Part shown: in pieces, positions 27,920 through 37,962 of the stretch
Layout of the letters: the number at the start of each line of letters is the position of its first letter
Numbering within the stretch: position 1 is the stretch's first letter
Origin: Vagococcus humatus
Lineage (GTDB): Bacteria > Bacillota > Bacilli > Lactobacillales > Vagococcaceae
DNA: 64,000 bases
Assembly (NCBI RefSeq): GCF_003950325.1
Contig: NZ_PXZH01000001.1
Span: 620,001-684,000, forward strand
Direction: 5' to 3'
Made by a program: the position numbers and the translations under genes
The notes under the pieces: generated by a model
The model's input: the letters and a program-made list of their open reading frames with translations, nothing else
The model's database searches: none
What the model was told of the DNA's origin: nothing

Positions 27920-28861
27920 TTAAGACTCCTTTGTTTTAGGTAATGGTATCTCAATAGTATCGAAATCTCTAACTACTTGGCTATTTTTAAATACTTTTTT
28001 AGCTTCTTTTTCTAAATTAAGTGCTTCTGCACCTACGTAACGAGCACTGATATGAGTCAGCAGTAACCGGTTAACCCCAGCTTTTTTAGCCACTGTGGCA
28101 GCATCTACTGTTGTAGAGTGAAAATAAGCTTTAGCTAACTTTTGTTCTGCTTGATTAAAGGTACTTTCATGGACTAAAACATCTGCATCCTTAGCTAATT
28201 GTTCTGCATTGGGAGTTCTACGCGTATCTCCTAAAATAGTCACCACTCGGCCCTTTTGCGCAGGACCTAAAAAGTCTTGGCCATTTAACACACGTCCATC
28301 TTCTAATTGAACTGTTTCTCCTCGCTTCAACTGACCGTACACAGGACCTGACGGCACATTTAATTCTTTTAATTGTGCCACTTGTAGCTCACCTTCATGA
28401 TCTGTTTCAATAATCCGGTAACCGTAACATTTAATGCGGTGATCTAAAGGTAGACAGACAACTTCAAACTGATGATCTTTAAAAATAGTGCCAGTTTCAT
28501 CAATTTCATTGTAGATAATAGGATAACTCACATGACTTTCTGAGATTTTTAAACTAGTTTCTACAAATTCCTTAATCCCTTTAGGACCAACAATAGTTAA
28601 AGGGGTTTCTCCCCCTTGAAAAGAGCGACTGCTTAATAAACCTGGTAAACCAAAAATATGATCCCCGTGTAAGTGGGTAATAAATATTTTTTCGATTTTT
28701 CTAGGTCTAATAGCTGTTTGAAGTATTTGTTGCTGAGTAGATTCTCCGCAGTCAAATAACCATACAGCATTTCTTTCATCTAATAATTTTAGTGCAATAC
28801 TTGTAACGTTTCGTTGTTTGGACGGGACACCTGCCCCAGTGCCTAAAAATTGTAACTCCAT
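27920..28861 (-). CDS. rnz: Ribonuclease Z
   Basis: RNase Z is the metallo-beta-lactamase-fold endonuclease that matures tRNA 3' ends lacking encoded CCA. The 313-residue product has the [11 protein letters not shown] start, metal motif [13 protein letters not shown] (about residues 62-74), LGDTRRTPN and HESTF plus the late LTHISARY histidine. The SDR gene follows almost without gap. Confidence 0.97.
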   Translation of the reverse strand: MELQFLGTGAGVPSKQRNVTSIALKLLDERNAVWLFDCGESTQQQILQTAIRPRKIEKIFITHLHGDHIFGLPGLLSSRSFQGGETPLTIVGPKGIKEFVETSLKISESHVSYPIIYNEIDETGTIFKDHQFEVVCLPLDHRIKCYGYRIIETDHEGELQVAQLKELNVPSGPVYGQLKRGETVQLEDGRVLNGQDFLGPAQKGRVVTILGDTRRTPNAEQLAKDADVLVHESTFNQAEQKLAKAYFHSTTVDAATVAKKAGVNRLLLTHISARYVGAEALNLEKEAKKVFKNSQVVRDFDTIEIPLPKTKES

Positions 28862-28885
28862 ATCTTACCTTACTTTCTTTTCATA

Positions 28886-29455
28886 TTAATGTTCATCTGC
28901 TTGTTTTTCTTCTCTTTTTTCTTGCCAAGTTTTAACTGCATGCTCTGCCATATCTTGCTCTAATTCCTTAGCATCTGTGATTTCTTCTTCTACATCTTCT
29001 AACTCTAGACGTGTAATATTACCACCTAGTTTATTGAAAATCAACTGATTTAAAGGACGGTTATCATCTTCGTCTGCAATTAATACTACTCCTGTTTCTC
29101 CCTCAGCAATGTCTTTACCTACATGTTCAAAAATGCTAGTAGCTGTCGTAATTTCTTTAGCATCTTTTGCCCCGCCAATCATGCCACCTGCAAACCAACC
29201 TAACATCATGCCTAAAGGACCAGCTAAAAGACCAATTAACATGCCGATTGTACTATTTTTAGCACTATGATCTGCTCCTGTAAAATCAATAAAATCTTGC
29301 ATTTCAAACTGATGACTGCCGTCTTCTTTATGACTAATCACTGCCATCTGTTCACCACGAACTTCTCGTTGGTTATGTAGTCGTTTAATTTCAGAAAAAG
29401 CTTGATAAGAAACACTTTCTTGTTCAAAAGTTAATATAATAACGCGTTTACTCAT
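28886..29455 (-). CDS. DUF1269-like protein with glycine-zipper segment
   Basis: The 189-residue protein has an N-terminal alpha/beta domain (VIILTFEQESVSYQAFSEIKRL), a Gly/Met-rich amphipathic hairpin (about residues 72-96, GMLIGLLAGPLGMMLGWFAG) and an acidic C-terminal helix region. This order matches DUF1269-type proteins of unknown function, often stress related. AAGGGAAGTGATGAA-ATG marks the start. It lies 24 bases before rnz on the same strand. Confidence 0.75.
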   Translation of the reverse strand: MSKRVIILTFEQESVSYQAFSEIKRLHNQREVRGEQMAVISHKEDGSHQFEMQDFIDFTGADHSAKNSTIGMLIGLLAGPLGMMLGWFAGGMIGGAKDAKEITTATSIFEHVGKDIAEGETGVVLIADEDDNRPLNQLIFNKLGGNITRLELEDVEEEITDAKELEQDMAEHAVKTWQEKREEKQADEH

Positions 29456-29542
29456 TTCATCACTTCCCTTTTTTAGTTATCTTTATTGTATCAATAATTT
29501 CTTGATTTAAAAAGAATTCTCTATTAATAGGTGGTGGCATAG

Positions 29543-29576
29543 AAAAAAGCTTAAGAATTTTTTCCTAAGCTTTTTC
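29543..29576 (-). terminator. Terminator after obg
   Basis: AAAAGCTTAGG pairs with CTTAAGCTTTT around AAAAAATT. T tract on the minus strand. Confidence 0.75.
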
Positions 29577-29601
29577 TAGATTTACTATTTTAGACTAATT
29601 T

Positions 29602-30915
29602 TTAATCAATGAATTCAAAAATGAAGTCTTCAATACGAACCGTGTCGCCGTCTTTCGCGCCTCGTTCACGTAATTCTTCGTCGACTCCCATACCTCGCAT
29701 TTGTCTAGCAAAGCGCATTAAGCTTTCATCTCGTTCCAAATTAGTCATATGGAACAATCTTTCTAGCTCACGGCCAGACAATACCCAAGTGCCATCTGGT
29801 TCTCTAGTAATAGCGAACGGTTTGCTTTCTTTTTGGAATTCATAACGAATAATTTCTTCTTCTTGTTCTTCATCGTACATTGGAAATTCTGGTGTGTTTT
29901 CCAATATATTGACAGTAGTACTCAATAAATTCTCAATTCCTTGACGGGTTACCCCTGAAATTGGGAAAATTTGCGGGATTTCCCGATTTTCTTTTTCACA
30001 ATAAGCAGCCAGTTGTTTGTTAAACTCAGCTAAATTTTCTTCTGAGTCAGGCATATCCATTTTGTTTGCCACAATCACTTGAGGACGCTCTAATAGGCGT
30101 AAATTATGACCTTCTAGTTCGTCATTAATGGTTAAGTAGTCTTCAAAAGGATCTCTTCCTTCTACACCACTCATATCAATAACATGAAGCAATACCCGAG
30201 TCCGTTCAATGTGACGTAAAAATTGTGTCCCTAGACCTACTCCTTCAGAAGCTCCCTCAATTAGACCTGGTAAATCAGCCATAACAAAGCTTCGTCCGTC
30301 TTTTAAGGTTACCATCCCTAAATTAGGTACTAAAGTAGTAAAATGATAAGCCCCAATTTTCGGTTTCGCTTTAGAAACAATAGAAAGTAAAGTAGATTTT
30401 CCTACTGAAGGAAATCCAACCAATCCAACATCTGCTAACACTTTTAACTCAAGTTCAATGGTTCTTTCAACTCCTGGCTCTCCGTTTTCAGAAATTTCAG
30501 GAGCAGGGTTTCTTGGCGTAGCAAAGCGAATATTACCTCGACCACCACGACCACCTTTAGCAACTACCAACTCTTGACCATGATCAATTAAGTCACCTAG
30601 TAACATGCCAGATTCTGCTTCTCTAACTGTCGTACCTGGTGGAACAGCTACGTACAAATCTTTAGCTCCTCGGCCATGCATACCTTTACTCATGCCATTT
30701 TCGCCAGGTTGAGCTCTAAAATGACGATTAAATCTAAAATCCATTAATGTTCGCAAGCCTTCGTCGACAACTAAAATGACGTCACCACCACGACCACCAT
30801 CTCCACCAGCGGGACCACCGTCTGGTACATATTTTTCTCTACGGAACGCAACCATTCCGTCTCCGCCTTTACCGGCGCTTACTTCAATATTTACTTGATC
30901 TAAAAACATGGACAT
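29602..30915 (-). CDS. obg: GTPase Obg (CgtA)
   Basis: Obg is an essential ribosome-associated GTPase in 50S assembly and stringent response. The 437-residue product has the glycine-rich Obg fold ([14 protein letters not shown]), the G domain ([25 protein letters not shown]) and a C-terminal OCT domain ending in the acidic FIFEFID. The frame is open 15 codons further upstream, but AGGAGGACTTTAT-ATG at 30915 (MSMFLDQV) is the conventional start. Confidence 0.96.
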   Translation of the reverse strand: MSMFLDQVNIEVSAGKGGDGMVAFRREKYVPDGGPAGGDGGRGGDVILVVDEGLRTLMDFRFNRHFRAQPGENGMSKGMHGRGAKDLYVAVPPGTTVREAESGMLLGDLIDHGQELVVAKGGRGGRGNIRFATPRNPAPEISENGEPGVERTIELELKVLADVGLVGFPSVGKSTLLSIVSKAKPKIGAYHFTTLVPNLGMVTLKDGRSFVMADLPGLIEGASEGVGLGTQFLRHIERTRVLLHVIDMSGVEGRDPFEDYLTINDELEGHNLRLLERPQVIVANKMDMPDSEENLAEFNKQLAAYCEKENREIPQIFPISGVTRQGIENLLSTTVNILENTPEFPMYDEEQEEEIIRYEFQKESKPFAITREPDGTWVLSGRELERLFHMTNLERDESLMRFARQMRGMGVDEELRERGAKDGDTVRIEDFIFEFID

Positions 30916-31154
30916 ATAAAGTCCTCCTAATCTTTTCATACATAATATATCAGTATACATTTTACGAATAATCCAGTCATTTGTCCAATAGTATTGACAA
31001 AAGACGATAAAAACTCTCTTTTTCTTAATTTTTCTTTTAATTTAACCCTTTTCAATGAGAAAAGCTAGATAATTTTCTCTAAAGTCATTTGTCTATTCCC
31101 TCTAATTTGTTATGATAGGGATAATAAATAACTAAAAAAGAAAGAAGGCACATA

Positions 31155-31925
31155 ATGACTAAAAAATGGATAACTTTGGGTCTTACTTTAGCATGTACTT
31201 CCCTACTTTTAGCTGGTTGTCAGTCTCCTGCTAAACAAGAGTCTAGTCAAAAAGAAACAACCACTGAAAAAACAACCAAAAAAGAACCTAAAAAGGTGGT
31301 AGATTTAAACGCTTTAGAGCTTCCTCAATTAAATCAAGAGGTTGCAGACAATGAAGCCTTAGTAGAAATGGAGACAACCGAAGGAAACATTAAAATCAAA
31401 CTGTTTCCAGAAATTGCCCCTAAAGCAGTGGAAAACTTCTTGACTCATGCTAAAAAAGACTACTACAAAGATGTCTTATTCCACCGTGTAATCAATGATT
31501 TTATGATTCAAACTGGAGACCCTGAAGGTACAGGAATGGGCGGAGAAAGTATTTGGAAAAAACCATTTAAAGATGAAGGAAGCCAACAATTATTCAATAT
31601 TCGCGGAGCACTTTCTATGGCTAACGCCGGTCCTAATACAAACGGCAGTCAATTCTTTATCGTTCAAAATAAAAAAGATATGTCTGAAGGACTATTAACT
31701 GATGAATATCCTGAGAAAATCATCCAACAATACAAACAAGGTGGGGCTCCTTATTTAGACTATGTCTTTGAAGGAAGCGATTCTGTTCATACTGTTTTTG
31801 GTCAAGTGATTGAAGGTATGGATGTGGTTGATAAAATTGCTGAAGCAGAAACAGATAGTCAAGATAAACCTAAAAAAGACATTAAAATTGAAAAAATTAC
31901 CGTCTTAAAAGATATGAACAAATAG
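31155..31925 (+). CDS. Cyclophilin-type peptidyl-prolyl isomerase lipoprotein
   Basis: This 256-residue protein has a lipoprotein signal with lipobox LLAGC (Cys22), a Lys/Thr/Glu-rich linker (about residues 25-50) and a cyclophilin domain. Domain marks are FHRVINDFMIQTGD (active-site Arg/Phe/Gln) and NGSQFFIVQ. It probably folds secreted proteins at the membrane surface. AGAAGGCACATA-ATG marks the start; a strong terminator follows. Confidence 0.94.
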   Translation: MTKKWITLGLTLACTSLLLAGCQSPAKQESSQKETTTEKTTKKEPKKVVDLNALELPQLNQEVADNEALVEMETTEGNIKIKLFPEIAPKAVENFLTHAKKDYYKDVLFHRVINDFMIQTGDPEGTGMGGESIWKKPFKDEGSQQLFNIRGALSMANAGPNTNGSQFFIVQNKKDMSEGLLTDEYPEKIIQQYKQGGAPYLDYVFEGSDSVHTVFGQVIEGMDVVDKIAEAETDSQDKPKKDIKIEKITVLKDMNK

Positions 31926-31942
31926 ACCAACAAGTCAATTCA

Positions 31943-31976
31943 AGAAGATTGCTGCCAGCAATCTTCTTTTCTTTTT
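31943..31976 (+). terminator. Terminator after the cyclophilin gene
   Basis: AGAAGATTGCT pairs with AGCAATCTTCT around GCC, followed by TTTTCTTTTT. Confidence 0.88.
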
Positions 31977-32105
31977 AAAAAAAGGATTAAGGCCACTTTA
32001 ATTTCATGCTTTTTTACTGATTTTCTTGTAAACTACTAAAGTAGAAGAACTATTTCAGTCATAGCAACTTATAACATCAAACCAGTTCAGAACAGGAGAA
32101 TTTTT

Positions 32106-32345
32106 ATGAAAACAAAACTACTCTATATTTGGCAAGATGTGGTTGGTTTAAAGGATTTACTAACCAGTATTTTTTTATCTGTGACCTTAACCATGGTTGG
32201 ATTTTTCTTAGCTCCTTCCAATAATCAAACCCTTCAACTTTTATTAGGTTTAGTAGGGGCGTTACTGGCTTTTTTTATCAATGCTAAAAGAATTCAACCG
32301 AAAAGAATCATTCAAAAAGAAGTGAGAGGAGACTCTGATAAATGA
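32106..32345 (+). CDS. Small two-helix membrane protein, possible TctB-like subunit
   Basis: The 79-residue protein has two membrane helices (about residues 18-36 and 43-61) with a basic C-terminus. It overlaps the TctA-like gene by 4 bases (ATGA), so the two are coupled. TctB subunits are small membrane proteins partnering TctA but usually have four helices and about 150 residues. The TctB role is inferred from position only; no sequence motif proves it. Confidence 0.6.
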   Translation: MKTKLLYIWQDVVGLKDLLTSIFLSVTLTMVGFFLAPSNNQTLQLLLGLVGALLAFFINAKRIQPKRIIQKEVRGDSDK

Positions 32346-33688
32346 GCTGGATACTAGTAAGTCAAATGATATTAGCTGCTATTTTAGCCATTGGGTTATA
32401 TACCATTATCGGCTTTATTCCAGGAACAGATGAAACCTCTGTTTTAATGCCGATTTCCTTAACCTTAATTTTAACAGGGATTCATCCTTTAGTTGCTCTT
32501 AGTTTTTTCGTAGCAGCTTTTGTTACGTTAGGTCTGATGAACTTAATGCCTACTTTAGTGATTGGACTACCAGGTGGAGTTATGTCTACCCCTATGATTA
32601 GTCATGCTCTTTTTCTAAAACAACAAGGAAAAACAGCTACTGCGATTAAAAAAGCTACTTTAGGCAGTGTGATTGGAGTTTGTATTTCTTTGCCGGCTAG
32701 TTTAATTTTAATGCAGCTAATCTCCCCGATAATTGAGCCTTTAAAAGCTCATGCTGCTTGGTTATTTATCTTAGGAGCTATCTTTTTATCTCTGATTAGC
32801 AAAGCTAAAATTTTATCTCTGCTCAGCATTGTTCCCTTAGCTATTTTATTCCAAAGTTTGCGGAGTCTTTATTGGCAAATAGGGTTAGTACCTGAAGGAA
32901 AAAATATTACTACCTCTTTCTTTTTAGGAATAACTGTCGCTCCTTTACTCCTATCTCTTTTATCTTTATTTCATCAAGAAGAGAGAAAAAAATTAGAAAG
33001 AAAGCATTACCAACAAGCTTATATTCCAAAAATTCCGCCTCATTCTCTCAATCCTAAAGGGGTTTTAACTTCTCGTGAGCGGAAAAGTAGTATCTTAGCC
33101 ACCCTCCTTGCTACTCCTTTATTTGTGCTAAGTCCAGTTGGTCTGACTATTTTATTAGGAGAAATGATGGGAAAAAAAGAAAAAGATCCCGTTAAACAAG
33201 CAGAAACCACTATTGTCACTATGAGTGCCTTAGCTCAAGGTACTTATATGTCCGGCTTAGTCATCTCTGTTATTGCTTTAGGTATTCCCATTGCTCCTGC
33301 CGCAATTGGACCAGGTGCCGCTTTTTTTGAAGCTCCACCTATTTTTTCTATTAATCATACAATTACGGATCAATTTACAACAGGTGAGTTACTTGTGCCT
33401 TTTTTAGTTGGTAGCAGCCTAGCGCTTGTCCTAGTTTATTTAATTGCTATGCGCTTTGCCGCTCCGTTAACGCTCTTTGTTCAAACCAAAATTCCTCATG
33501 AAGCTATTTTAGCTATCTTCATCTCCCTAGTTGTTCTACTAGGCTATATGGATGCAGGTTTACTTAATGTTTTTGCTATTATTCTTATCGCATTAGCTTG
33601 TGGCACCCTTAACCGATTAGGGGTTAATTATGGAATTCAATTTATGACTTTGTATGCTGCTCCGTTTTTGATACAATTATTTAGTTAG
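32342..33688 (+). CDS. TctA-family (tripartite tricarboxylate type) permease
   Basis: The 448-residue protein has about 11-12 membrane segments. The TctA features are IGFIPGTDETSVLMP near the N-terminus and VIGLPGGVMSTPMISHALFL-KQQG (about residues 75-100), equivalent to GIPG...DGYPLAKQG in the family. TctA forms the channel of carboxylate transporters that normally use a periplasmic binding protein. No such protein is present here. It begins an operon running into mevalonate pathway genes (24 bases to mvaK1), so a carboxylate such as mevalonate is a conceivable substrate. Confidence 0.8.
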   Translation: MSWILVSQMILAAILAIGLYTIIGFIPGTDETSVLMPISLTLILTGIHPLVALSFFVAAFVTLGLMNLMPTLVIGLPGGVMSTPMISHALFLKQQGKTATAIKKATLGSVIGVCISLPASLILMQLISPIIEPLKAHAAWLFILGAIFLSLISKAKILSLLSIVPLAILFQSLRSLYWQIGLVPEGKNITTSFFLGITVAPLLLSLLSLFHQEERKKLERKHYQQAYIPKIPPHSLNPKGVLTSRERKSSILATLLATPLFVLSPVGLTILLGEMMGKKEKDPVKQAETTIVTMSALAQGTYMSGLVISVIALGIPIAPAAIGPGAAFFEAPPIFSINHTITDQFTTGELLVPFLVGSSLALVLVYLIAMRFAAPLTLFVQTKIPHEAILAIFISLVVLLGYMDAGLLNVFAIILIALACGTLNRLGVNYGIQFMTLYAAPFLIQLFS

Positions 33689-33721
33689 TGACTTTATTTT
33701 GAAGAAAGAAGGATGAATGTA

Positions 33722-34678
33722 ATGTCAGAAAGCCCCTATAAAAAAGGTATTGGCCAAGCTCATGGCAAAATTATTTTAATGGGAGAACATTCCGTAGTAT
33801 ATGGTGAGCCTTCTATCGCTATTCCTTTTCCAGCTGTAACGATTCAAGCGACGGTCAAACCTGCCGAAAAGGCAACAACCATTGCTTGTGACTTTTATCA
33901 AGGTGTTTTAGAAGAAATGCCTGAATTGTTAGAAAGTGTTAAACAAACGATTCAAGTCTGTTTAAATACGTTAAATCATTCCACAGACTATTTATCCATT
34001 CAAATCGATAGTACCATCCCTGCTGAAAGAGGAATGGGATCCAGCGCTGCTGTGGCAGTTGCCACTACACGAGCCATTTATGATTTTTATCAAACGCCTT
34101 TATCTCAAAAGGATTTATTAGCCATTGTAGATGTTGCAGAAAAAATTTCCCATGGCAACCCAAGTGGCCTAGACGCTTTAATGACTAGTAGTGATTGTCC
34201 CTATTACTACATTAAAAACCAAGCCTTTGAGCCGGTTATTTTAAATTTAAATGCTACTTTAGTTGTGGCAGATACTGGTCACACAGGTCAAACAAGAGAA
34301 GCGGTTAGAAGTGTATCAGACAAACTAAATGGGCCTAAAAAAGAAATTTATCAAACATATATTCACAGATTAGGTCGCCTAGCAAAAGAAAGTCGCCAGT
34401 ATTTAAGTGAAAATAACCCTTATGAGTTAGGCAAAGCCATGAACCAAGCTCAAATTGCCCTAGCAGAATTAGGAGTTTCTAGTCTAGAATTAGACCGTTT
34501 AATCGTTTCGGCCTTGAGTAATCAAGCATTAGGTGCTAAATTAACAGGTGGTGGTCGTGGCGGTTGCATGATCGCTTTAGCAGAAAATCAAAAGATTGCT
34601 AAAAAAATTGCAGAAGCACTGGAAAAAACAGGTGCTAACCAAACTTGGATATATGAAATGAGTGAATCCCATTGTTAA
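33722..34678 (+). CDS. mvaK1: Mevalonate kinase
   Basis: This 318-residue GHMP kinase phosphorylates mevalonate at position 5. Visible motifs are AHGKIILMGEHSVVYG, the ATP loop PAERGMGSSAAVAVA and the C-terminal LTGGGRGGCMIAL. An in-frame ATG at 33713 lies only four bases after the AAGG core. I choose the ATG at 33722 because its spacing fits and the family starts close to this point. It is first of the four mevalonate genes. Confidence 0.96.
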   Translation: MSESPYKKGIGQAHGKIILMGEHSVVYGEPSIAIPFPAVTIQATVKPAEKATTIACDFYQGVLEEMPELLESVKQTIQVCLNTLNHSTDYLSIQIDSTIPAERGMGSSAAVAVATTRAIYDFYQTPLSQKDLLAIVDVAEKISHGNPSGLDALMTSSDCPYYYIKNQAFEPVILNLNATLVVADTGHTGQTREAVRSVSDKLNGPKKEIYQTYIHRLGRLAKESRQYLSENNPYELGKAMNQAQIALAELGVSSLELDRLIVSALSNQALGAKLTGGGRGGCMIALAENQKIAKKIAEALEKTGANQTWIYEMSESHC

Positions 34679-35652
34679 ATATTGTAAAAGCTAGAGCCCA
34701 TACTAATATTGCCTTAATTAAATATTGGGGAAAGAAAGATCCCCACTTATTTATTCCGATGAACAGTAGTTTATCATTAACCTTAGATGAGTTTTATACT
34801 GACACCTCAGTCAAATGGCTACCAGTGACTGAGTCTGATGTCTTTTATTTAAACGGAGAAAAACAAAGTCAAGAAGAAACAAAAAAAATCTCCGCCTTTT
34901 TAGATTTATTCCGAGAAAAAAGTCAGCATTTTTCTCCCATTGAAGTAGCCAGTATAAATTTTGTACCAACAGCAGCAGGCTTAGCCTCATCCGCCTCCGC
35001 CTTTGCGGCACTAGGGGCTGCAATGAACCGATTGACTGGCCTTGATTTATCTGAAGAAGACTTATCTACTTATATTAGACGTGGCAGTGGTAGTGCTACT
35101 CGAAGTGTTTTTGGTGGATTTGTTCAATGGACTAAGGGCAATAGTCACAAAACCAGTCGGGCAAAATTTATCGATGACGCTAGTTGGGACATTGGCATGC
35201 TAACCTTGGTTGTTAATTCCAACAGCAAAAAAATTTCTAGCCGACAAGGTATGGCTCATACAGTCAACACCTCTCAGTTTTATCCTGCTTGGGTAGAAGC
35301 TGCTAATCAAGACTTAATAGCGATTAAACAAGCCATTGCACAGCGAAACTTTCAAAAATTAGGAGAAATTACAGAAGCTAATGGCATGAAAATGCACGGA
35401 ACCATGTTAGGAGCTAATCCTCCTTTTTGCTATTTTGAACCAGGTTCTATCCTAGCTATGAATGCTGTTAGAACTTTACGTGAACAAGGATATGCTTGTT
35501 ACTTTACGATGGATGCTGGTCCCAATGTTAAAGTCTTGTGTCGGAAGAGTCAGATGAAAGAATTACAAACTCAATTTCAAGCTCTTTTACCTGATTTGAC
35601 TATTATCTCCTCTGGCGTCGGTCAAGGCATTCAAATTTTAGAAAGCCATTAA
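34672..35652 (+). CDS. mvaD: Diphosphomevalonate decarboxylase
   Basis: MvaD converts mevalonate diphosphate to isopentenyl diphosphate with ATP. The 326-residue product has KARAHTNIALIKYWGKKD, PMNSSLSLTLD, the ATP loop TAAGLASSASAFAA and DAGPNVKVLC. No ATG precedes the conserved N-terminus. A TTG at 34672 inside the last codons of mvaK1 (TTGTTAA) gives a 7-base overlap, so translation probably depends on coupling to mvaK1. Confidence 0.95.
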   Translation: MLNIVKARAHTNIALIKYWGKKDPHLFIPMNSSLSLTLDEFYTDTSVKWLPVTESDVFYLNGEKQSQEETKKISAFLDLFREKSQHFSPIEVASINFVPTAAGLASSASAFAALGAAMNRLTGLDLSEEDLSTYIRRGSGSATRSVFGGFVQWTKGNSHKTSRAKFIDDASWDIGMLTLVVNSNSKKISSRQGMAHTVNTSQFYPAWVEAANQDLIAIKQAIAQRNFQKLGEITEANGMKMHGTMLGANPPFCYFEPGSILAMNAVRTLREQGYACYFTMDAGPNVKVLCRKSQMKELQTQFQALLPDLTIISSGVGQGIQILESH

Positions 35653-35715
35653 TCATTAAACTGAATAATCAACAGATATCTTAACAAGATATCCTTAAAG
35701 AAAGGAAATTTTCGC

Positions 35716-36792
35716 ATGATTCAACAAAGTGCTCCTGGTAAATTATATATCGCAGGAGAATATGCTGTAACTGAACCTGGGTATCCAGCTGTACTTGTTG
35801 CACTGAATCAATATATTACAGTATATTTAAAACAAACAACTAATGGAGGAAGTATTTGCTCAAGCCACAGTAAGGGAATGAGCATTCCTTGGACACGAGT
35901 TAATGGTCAATTTGTCATTGATCAACGGGAAAATCCTTTTGCTTATGTAGAAGAAGCCATTAAAATAACCGAAGACTATGTTCGTGAACTAGGTTACCCA
36001 CTTACCTTCTTTGATTTGCAAATTGAAAGTGATTTAGATAATGCTGACGGCAGAAAATACGGCTTAGGTTCCAGTGGGGCTGTAACTGTTGCTACCATTA
36101 AAGCCTTACTTACCTTCTATAAAGTAAACAAAGAACCTTTAATCGTCTATAAATTAGCAGCACTAGCTCACCTAGCCTTAAATAGTAATGGCTCTTTCGG
36201 TGACTTAGCGGCTAGTTCCTTTGGAGGATGGGTTGCCTATGCTAGTTTTGATAAAGACTGGGTTAACCGTCAAAAAAGTACCCTTGCTTTAACTCAATTA
36301 TTGCATCAAGACTGGCCTAAATTACATATTGAAGTGTTAACTCCACCAAAAGATTTACGCTTAATGATTGGTTGGACTGGAGCACCTGCTTCAACGACTC
36401 AATTAGTGGATTCAGTCAAAGATAACATGGAAAAACAAAATGCCTCTTACCAGCGCTTTTTGGCTCAAAGTTATGATTGTGTCCATCAATGTATTGAAGG
36501 CTTTAGACATCAAAATGCAGAACAAATTCAAGCAGCTATTCGAAAAAATCGTTTATTATTACAAGCCTTAGGACAAAACAGTCAAGTTTTAATTGAAACA
36601 GAAACCTTAGCAACCTTGTGTGATTTAGCAGAAAAATTCGGAGGAGCCGCTAAGTCTTCTGGTGCAGGTGGTGGAGATTGCGGGATTGCTCTTATGAATA
36701 CCACTCAATCAGTCGCTCCCTTAATTGAAGCTTGGCAAGCACATCAAATCGAGCATTTGAATTTAACTGTCCATCAAGATAATAAGCATTAG
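35716..36792 (+). CDS. mvaK2: Phosphomevalonate kinase
   Basis: This 358-residue GHMP kinase converts mevalonate-5-phosphate to the diphosphate. It has APGKLYIAGEYAVTEPGYPAV at the N-terminus (family signature), the loop GLGSSGAVTVATI and the C-terminal SSGAGGGDCGIAL. AAAGGAAATTTTCGC-ATG marks the start. The gene lies between mvaD and fni in the standard Lactobacillales order. Confidence 0.96.
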   Translation: MIQQSAPGKLYIAGEYAVTEPGYPAVLVALNQYITVYLKQTTNGGSICSSHSKGMSIPWTRVNGQFVIDQRENPFAYVEEAIKITEDYVRELGYPLTFFDLQIESDLDNADGRKYGLGSSGAVTVATIKALLTFYKVNKEPLIVYKLAALAHLALNSNGSFGDLAASSFGGWVAYASFDKDWVNRQKSTLALTQLLHQDWPKLHIEVLTPPKDLRLMIGWTGAPASTTQLVDSVKDNMEKQNASYQRFLAQSYDCVHQCIEGFRHQNAEQIQAAIRKNRLLLQALGQNSQVLIETETLATLCDLAEKFGGAAKSSGAGGGDCGIALMNTTQSVAPLIEAWQAHQIEHLNLTVHQDNKH

Positions 36793-36806
36793 GAAAGGAT
36801 AACGGT

Positions 36807-37859
36807 ATGTCAATCATTGATCAAAAAAGAAAAAATGAACATGTGGCACTAGCTCAAAAATTTTATCACAAGACTCAGCCCAATGATTTTGATAGAATCA
36901 CCTTAATTCACCACTCCTTACCTACTGTCAATCTCGATCAAGTTTCTTTACAAACCAGTTTTGCTGGTCTGTCTTTTGATGCTCCTTTTTATATCAATGC
37001 AATGACAGGGGGCAGTCAAAGAACGAAAAAAATCAATGGAGATTTAAGTTTGATTGCTAGAGAAACAGGTTTAGCCATGGCGACTGGCTCTGTTAGCAGT
37101 GGTCTTAAAAATCCAGACACAGTAGATAGCTATCAAATTGTTAGAGAACATCATCCAAATGGAATTATCTTTGCCAATTTAGGTGCTGAACATTCCGTTG
37201 AAAATGGTAAAAAAGCAGTAGATTTACTAAAAGCAGATGCCCTTCAGATTCACCTAAATGCGCCTCAAGAATTAGTTATGCCAGAAGGAAGCAAACAATT
37301 TTCTACTTGGCTCGATTCTATTCAAAAAATGGTGAAAGAAGTCGGGGTCCCAGTGATTGTCAAAGAAGTTGGTTTTGGTATGAGTCAAGAAACCATTGCC
37401 GCTCTTAAAAGTTGCGGGGTAACAACCATTGATGTTAGTGGACAAGGTGGCACTAATTTTGTGGAAATTGAAAATGAACGCAGAAAACTGAAAGAATTCC
37501 ACTATTTAGAAGATTGGGGACAATCTACTGTTCTCTCTCTTTTAGAAGCTTCTTCTTACACAACTGAGTTAGATATTTTAGCTTCAGGAGGAATTCAAAC
37601 CCCTGTACAAGTAGTTAAATCCCTAGTATTAGGAGCTAAATCCTGTGGTGTAGCAGGTTATTTTCTTCATTATTATTTAAAAGAAGGAATCGAGGCAACT
37701 ATAGAGGAAATAGAAACTTGGAAAGAAGTTATTAAAATGATTATGACCTTAACTAGTAGCCAATCTGTGGCAGATTTACCTAAGGCTTCTTTTGTCCTAG
37801 ACAGCTATCTAGTAAACTGGTGCCAGCAAAGACAGCTAACTGCTATTCCATTTTGTTAA
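36807..37859 (+). CDS. fni: Type 2 isopentenyl-diphosphate delta-isomerase
   Basis: This FMN-dependent isomerase interconverts IPP and DMAPP. The 350-residue TIM-barrel protein has RKNEHVALA, INAMTGGSQ, ATGSVSSG and the SGQGGTNFVEIEN and ASGGIQTP phosphate/flavin loops. AGGAAAGGATAACGGT-ATG marks the start. It completes the mevalonate operon and is followed by a terminator. Confidence 0.96.
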   Translation: MSIIDQKRKNEHVALAQKFYHKTQPNDFDRITLIHHSLPTVNLDQVSLQTSFAGLSFDAPFYINAMTGGSQRTKKINGDLSLIARETGLAMATGSVSSGLKNPDTVDSYQIVREHHPNGIIFANLGAEHSVENGKKAVDLLKADALQIHLNAPQELVMPEGSKQFSTWLDSIQKMVKEVGVPVIVKEVGFGMSQETIAALKSCGVTTIDVSGQGGTNFVEIENERRKLKEFHYLEDWGQSTVLSLLEASSYTTELDILASGGIQTPVQVVKSLVLGAKSCGVAGYFLHYYLKEGIEATIEEIETWKEVIKMIMTLTSSQSVADLPKASFVLDSYLVNWCQQRQLTAIPFC

Positions 37860-37873
37860 GCATATGCTAGAAT

Positions 37874-37916
37874 AAAAGTAGAGAGAGACTTTAAACGGTT
37901 CTTTCTCTACTTTTTC
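37874..37916 (+). terminator. Terminator after fni
   Basis: AAAAGTAGAGAG pairs with CTTTCTCTACTTTTT through a slightly imperfect stem; T tract on the plus strand. Confidence 0.75.
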
Positions 37917-37962
37917 TTATAAGCTTTATATTTATTATTACGTACAAGTAAAGGAGAAACCA

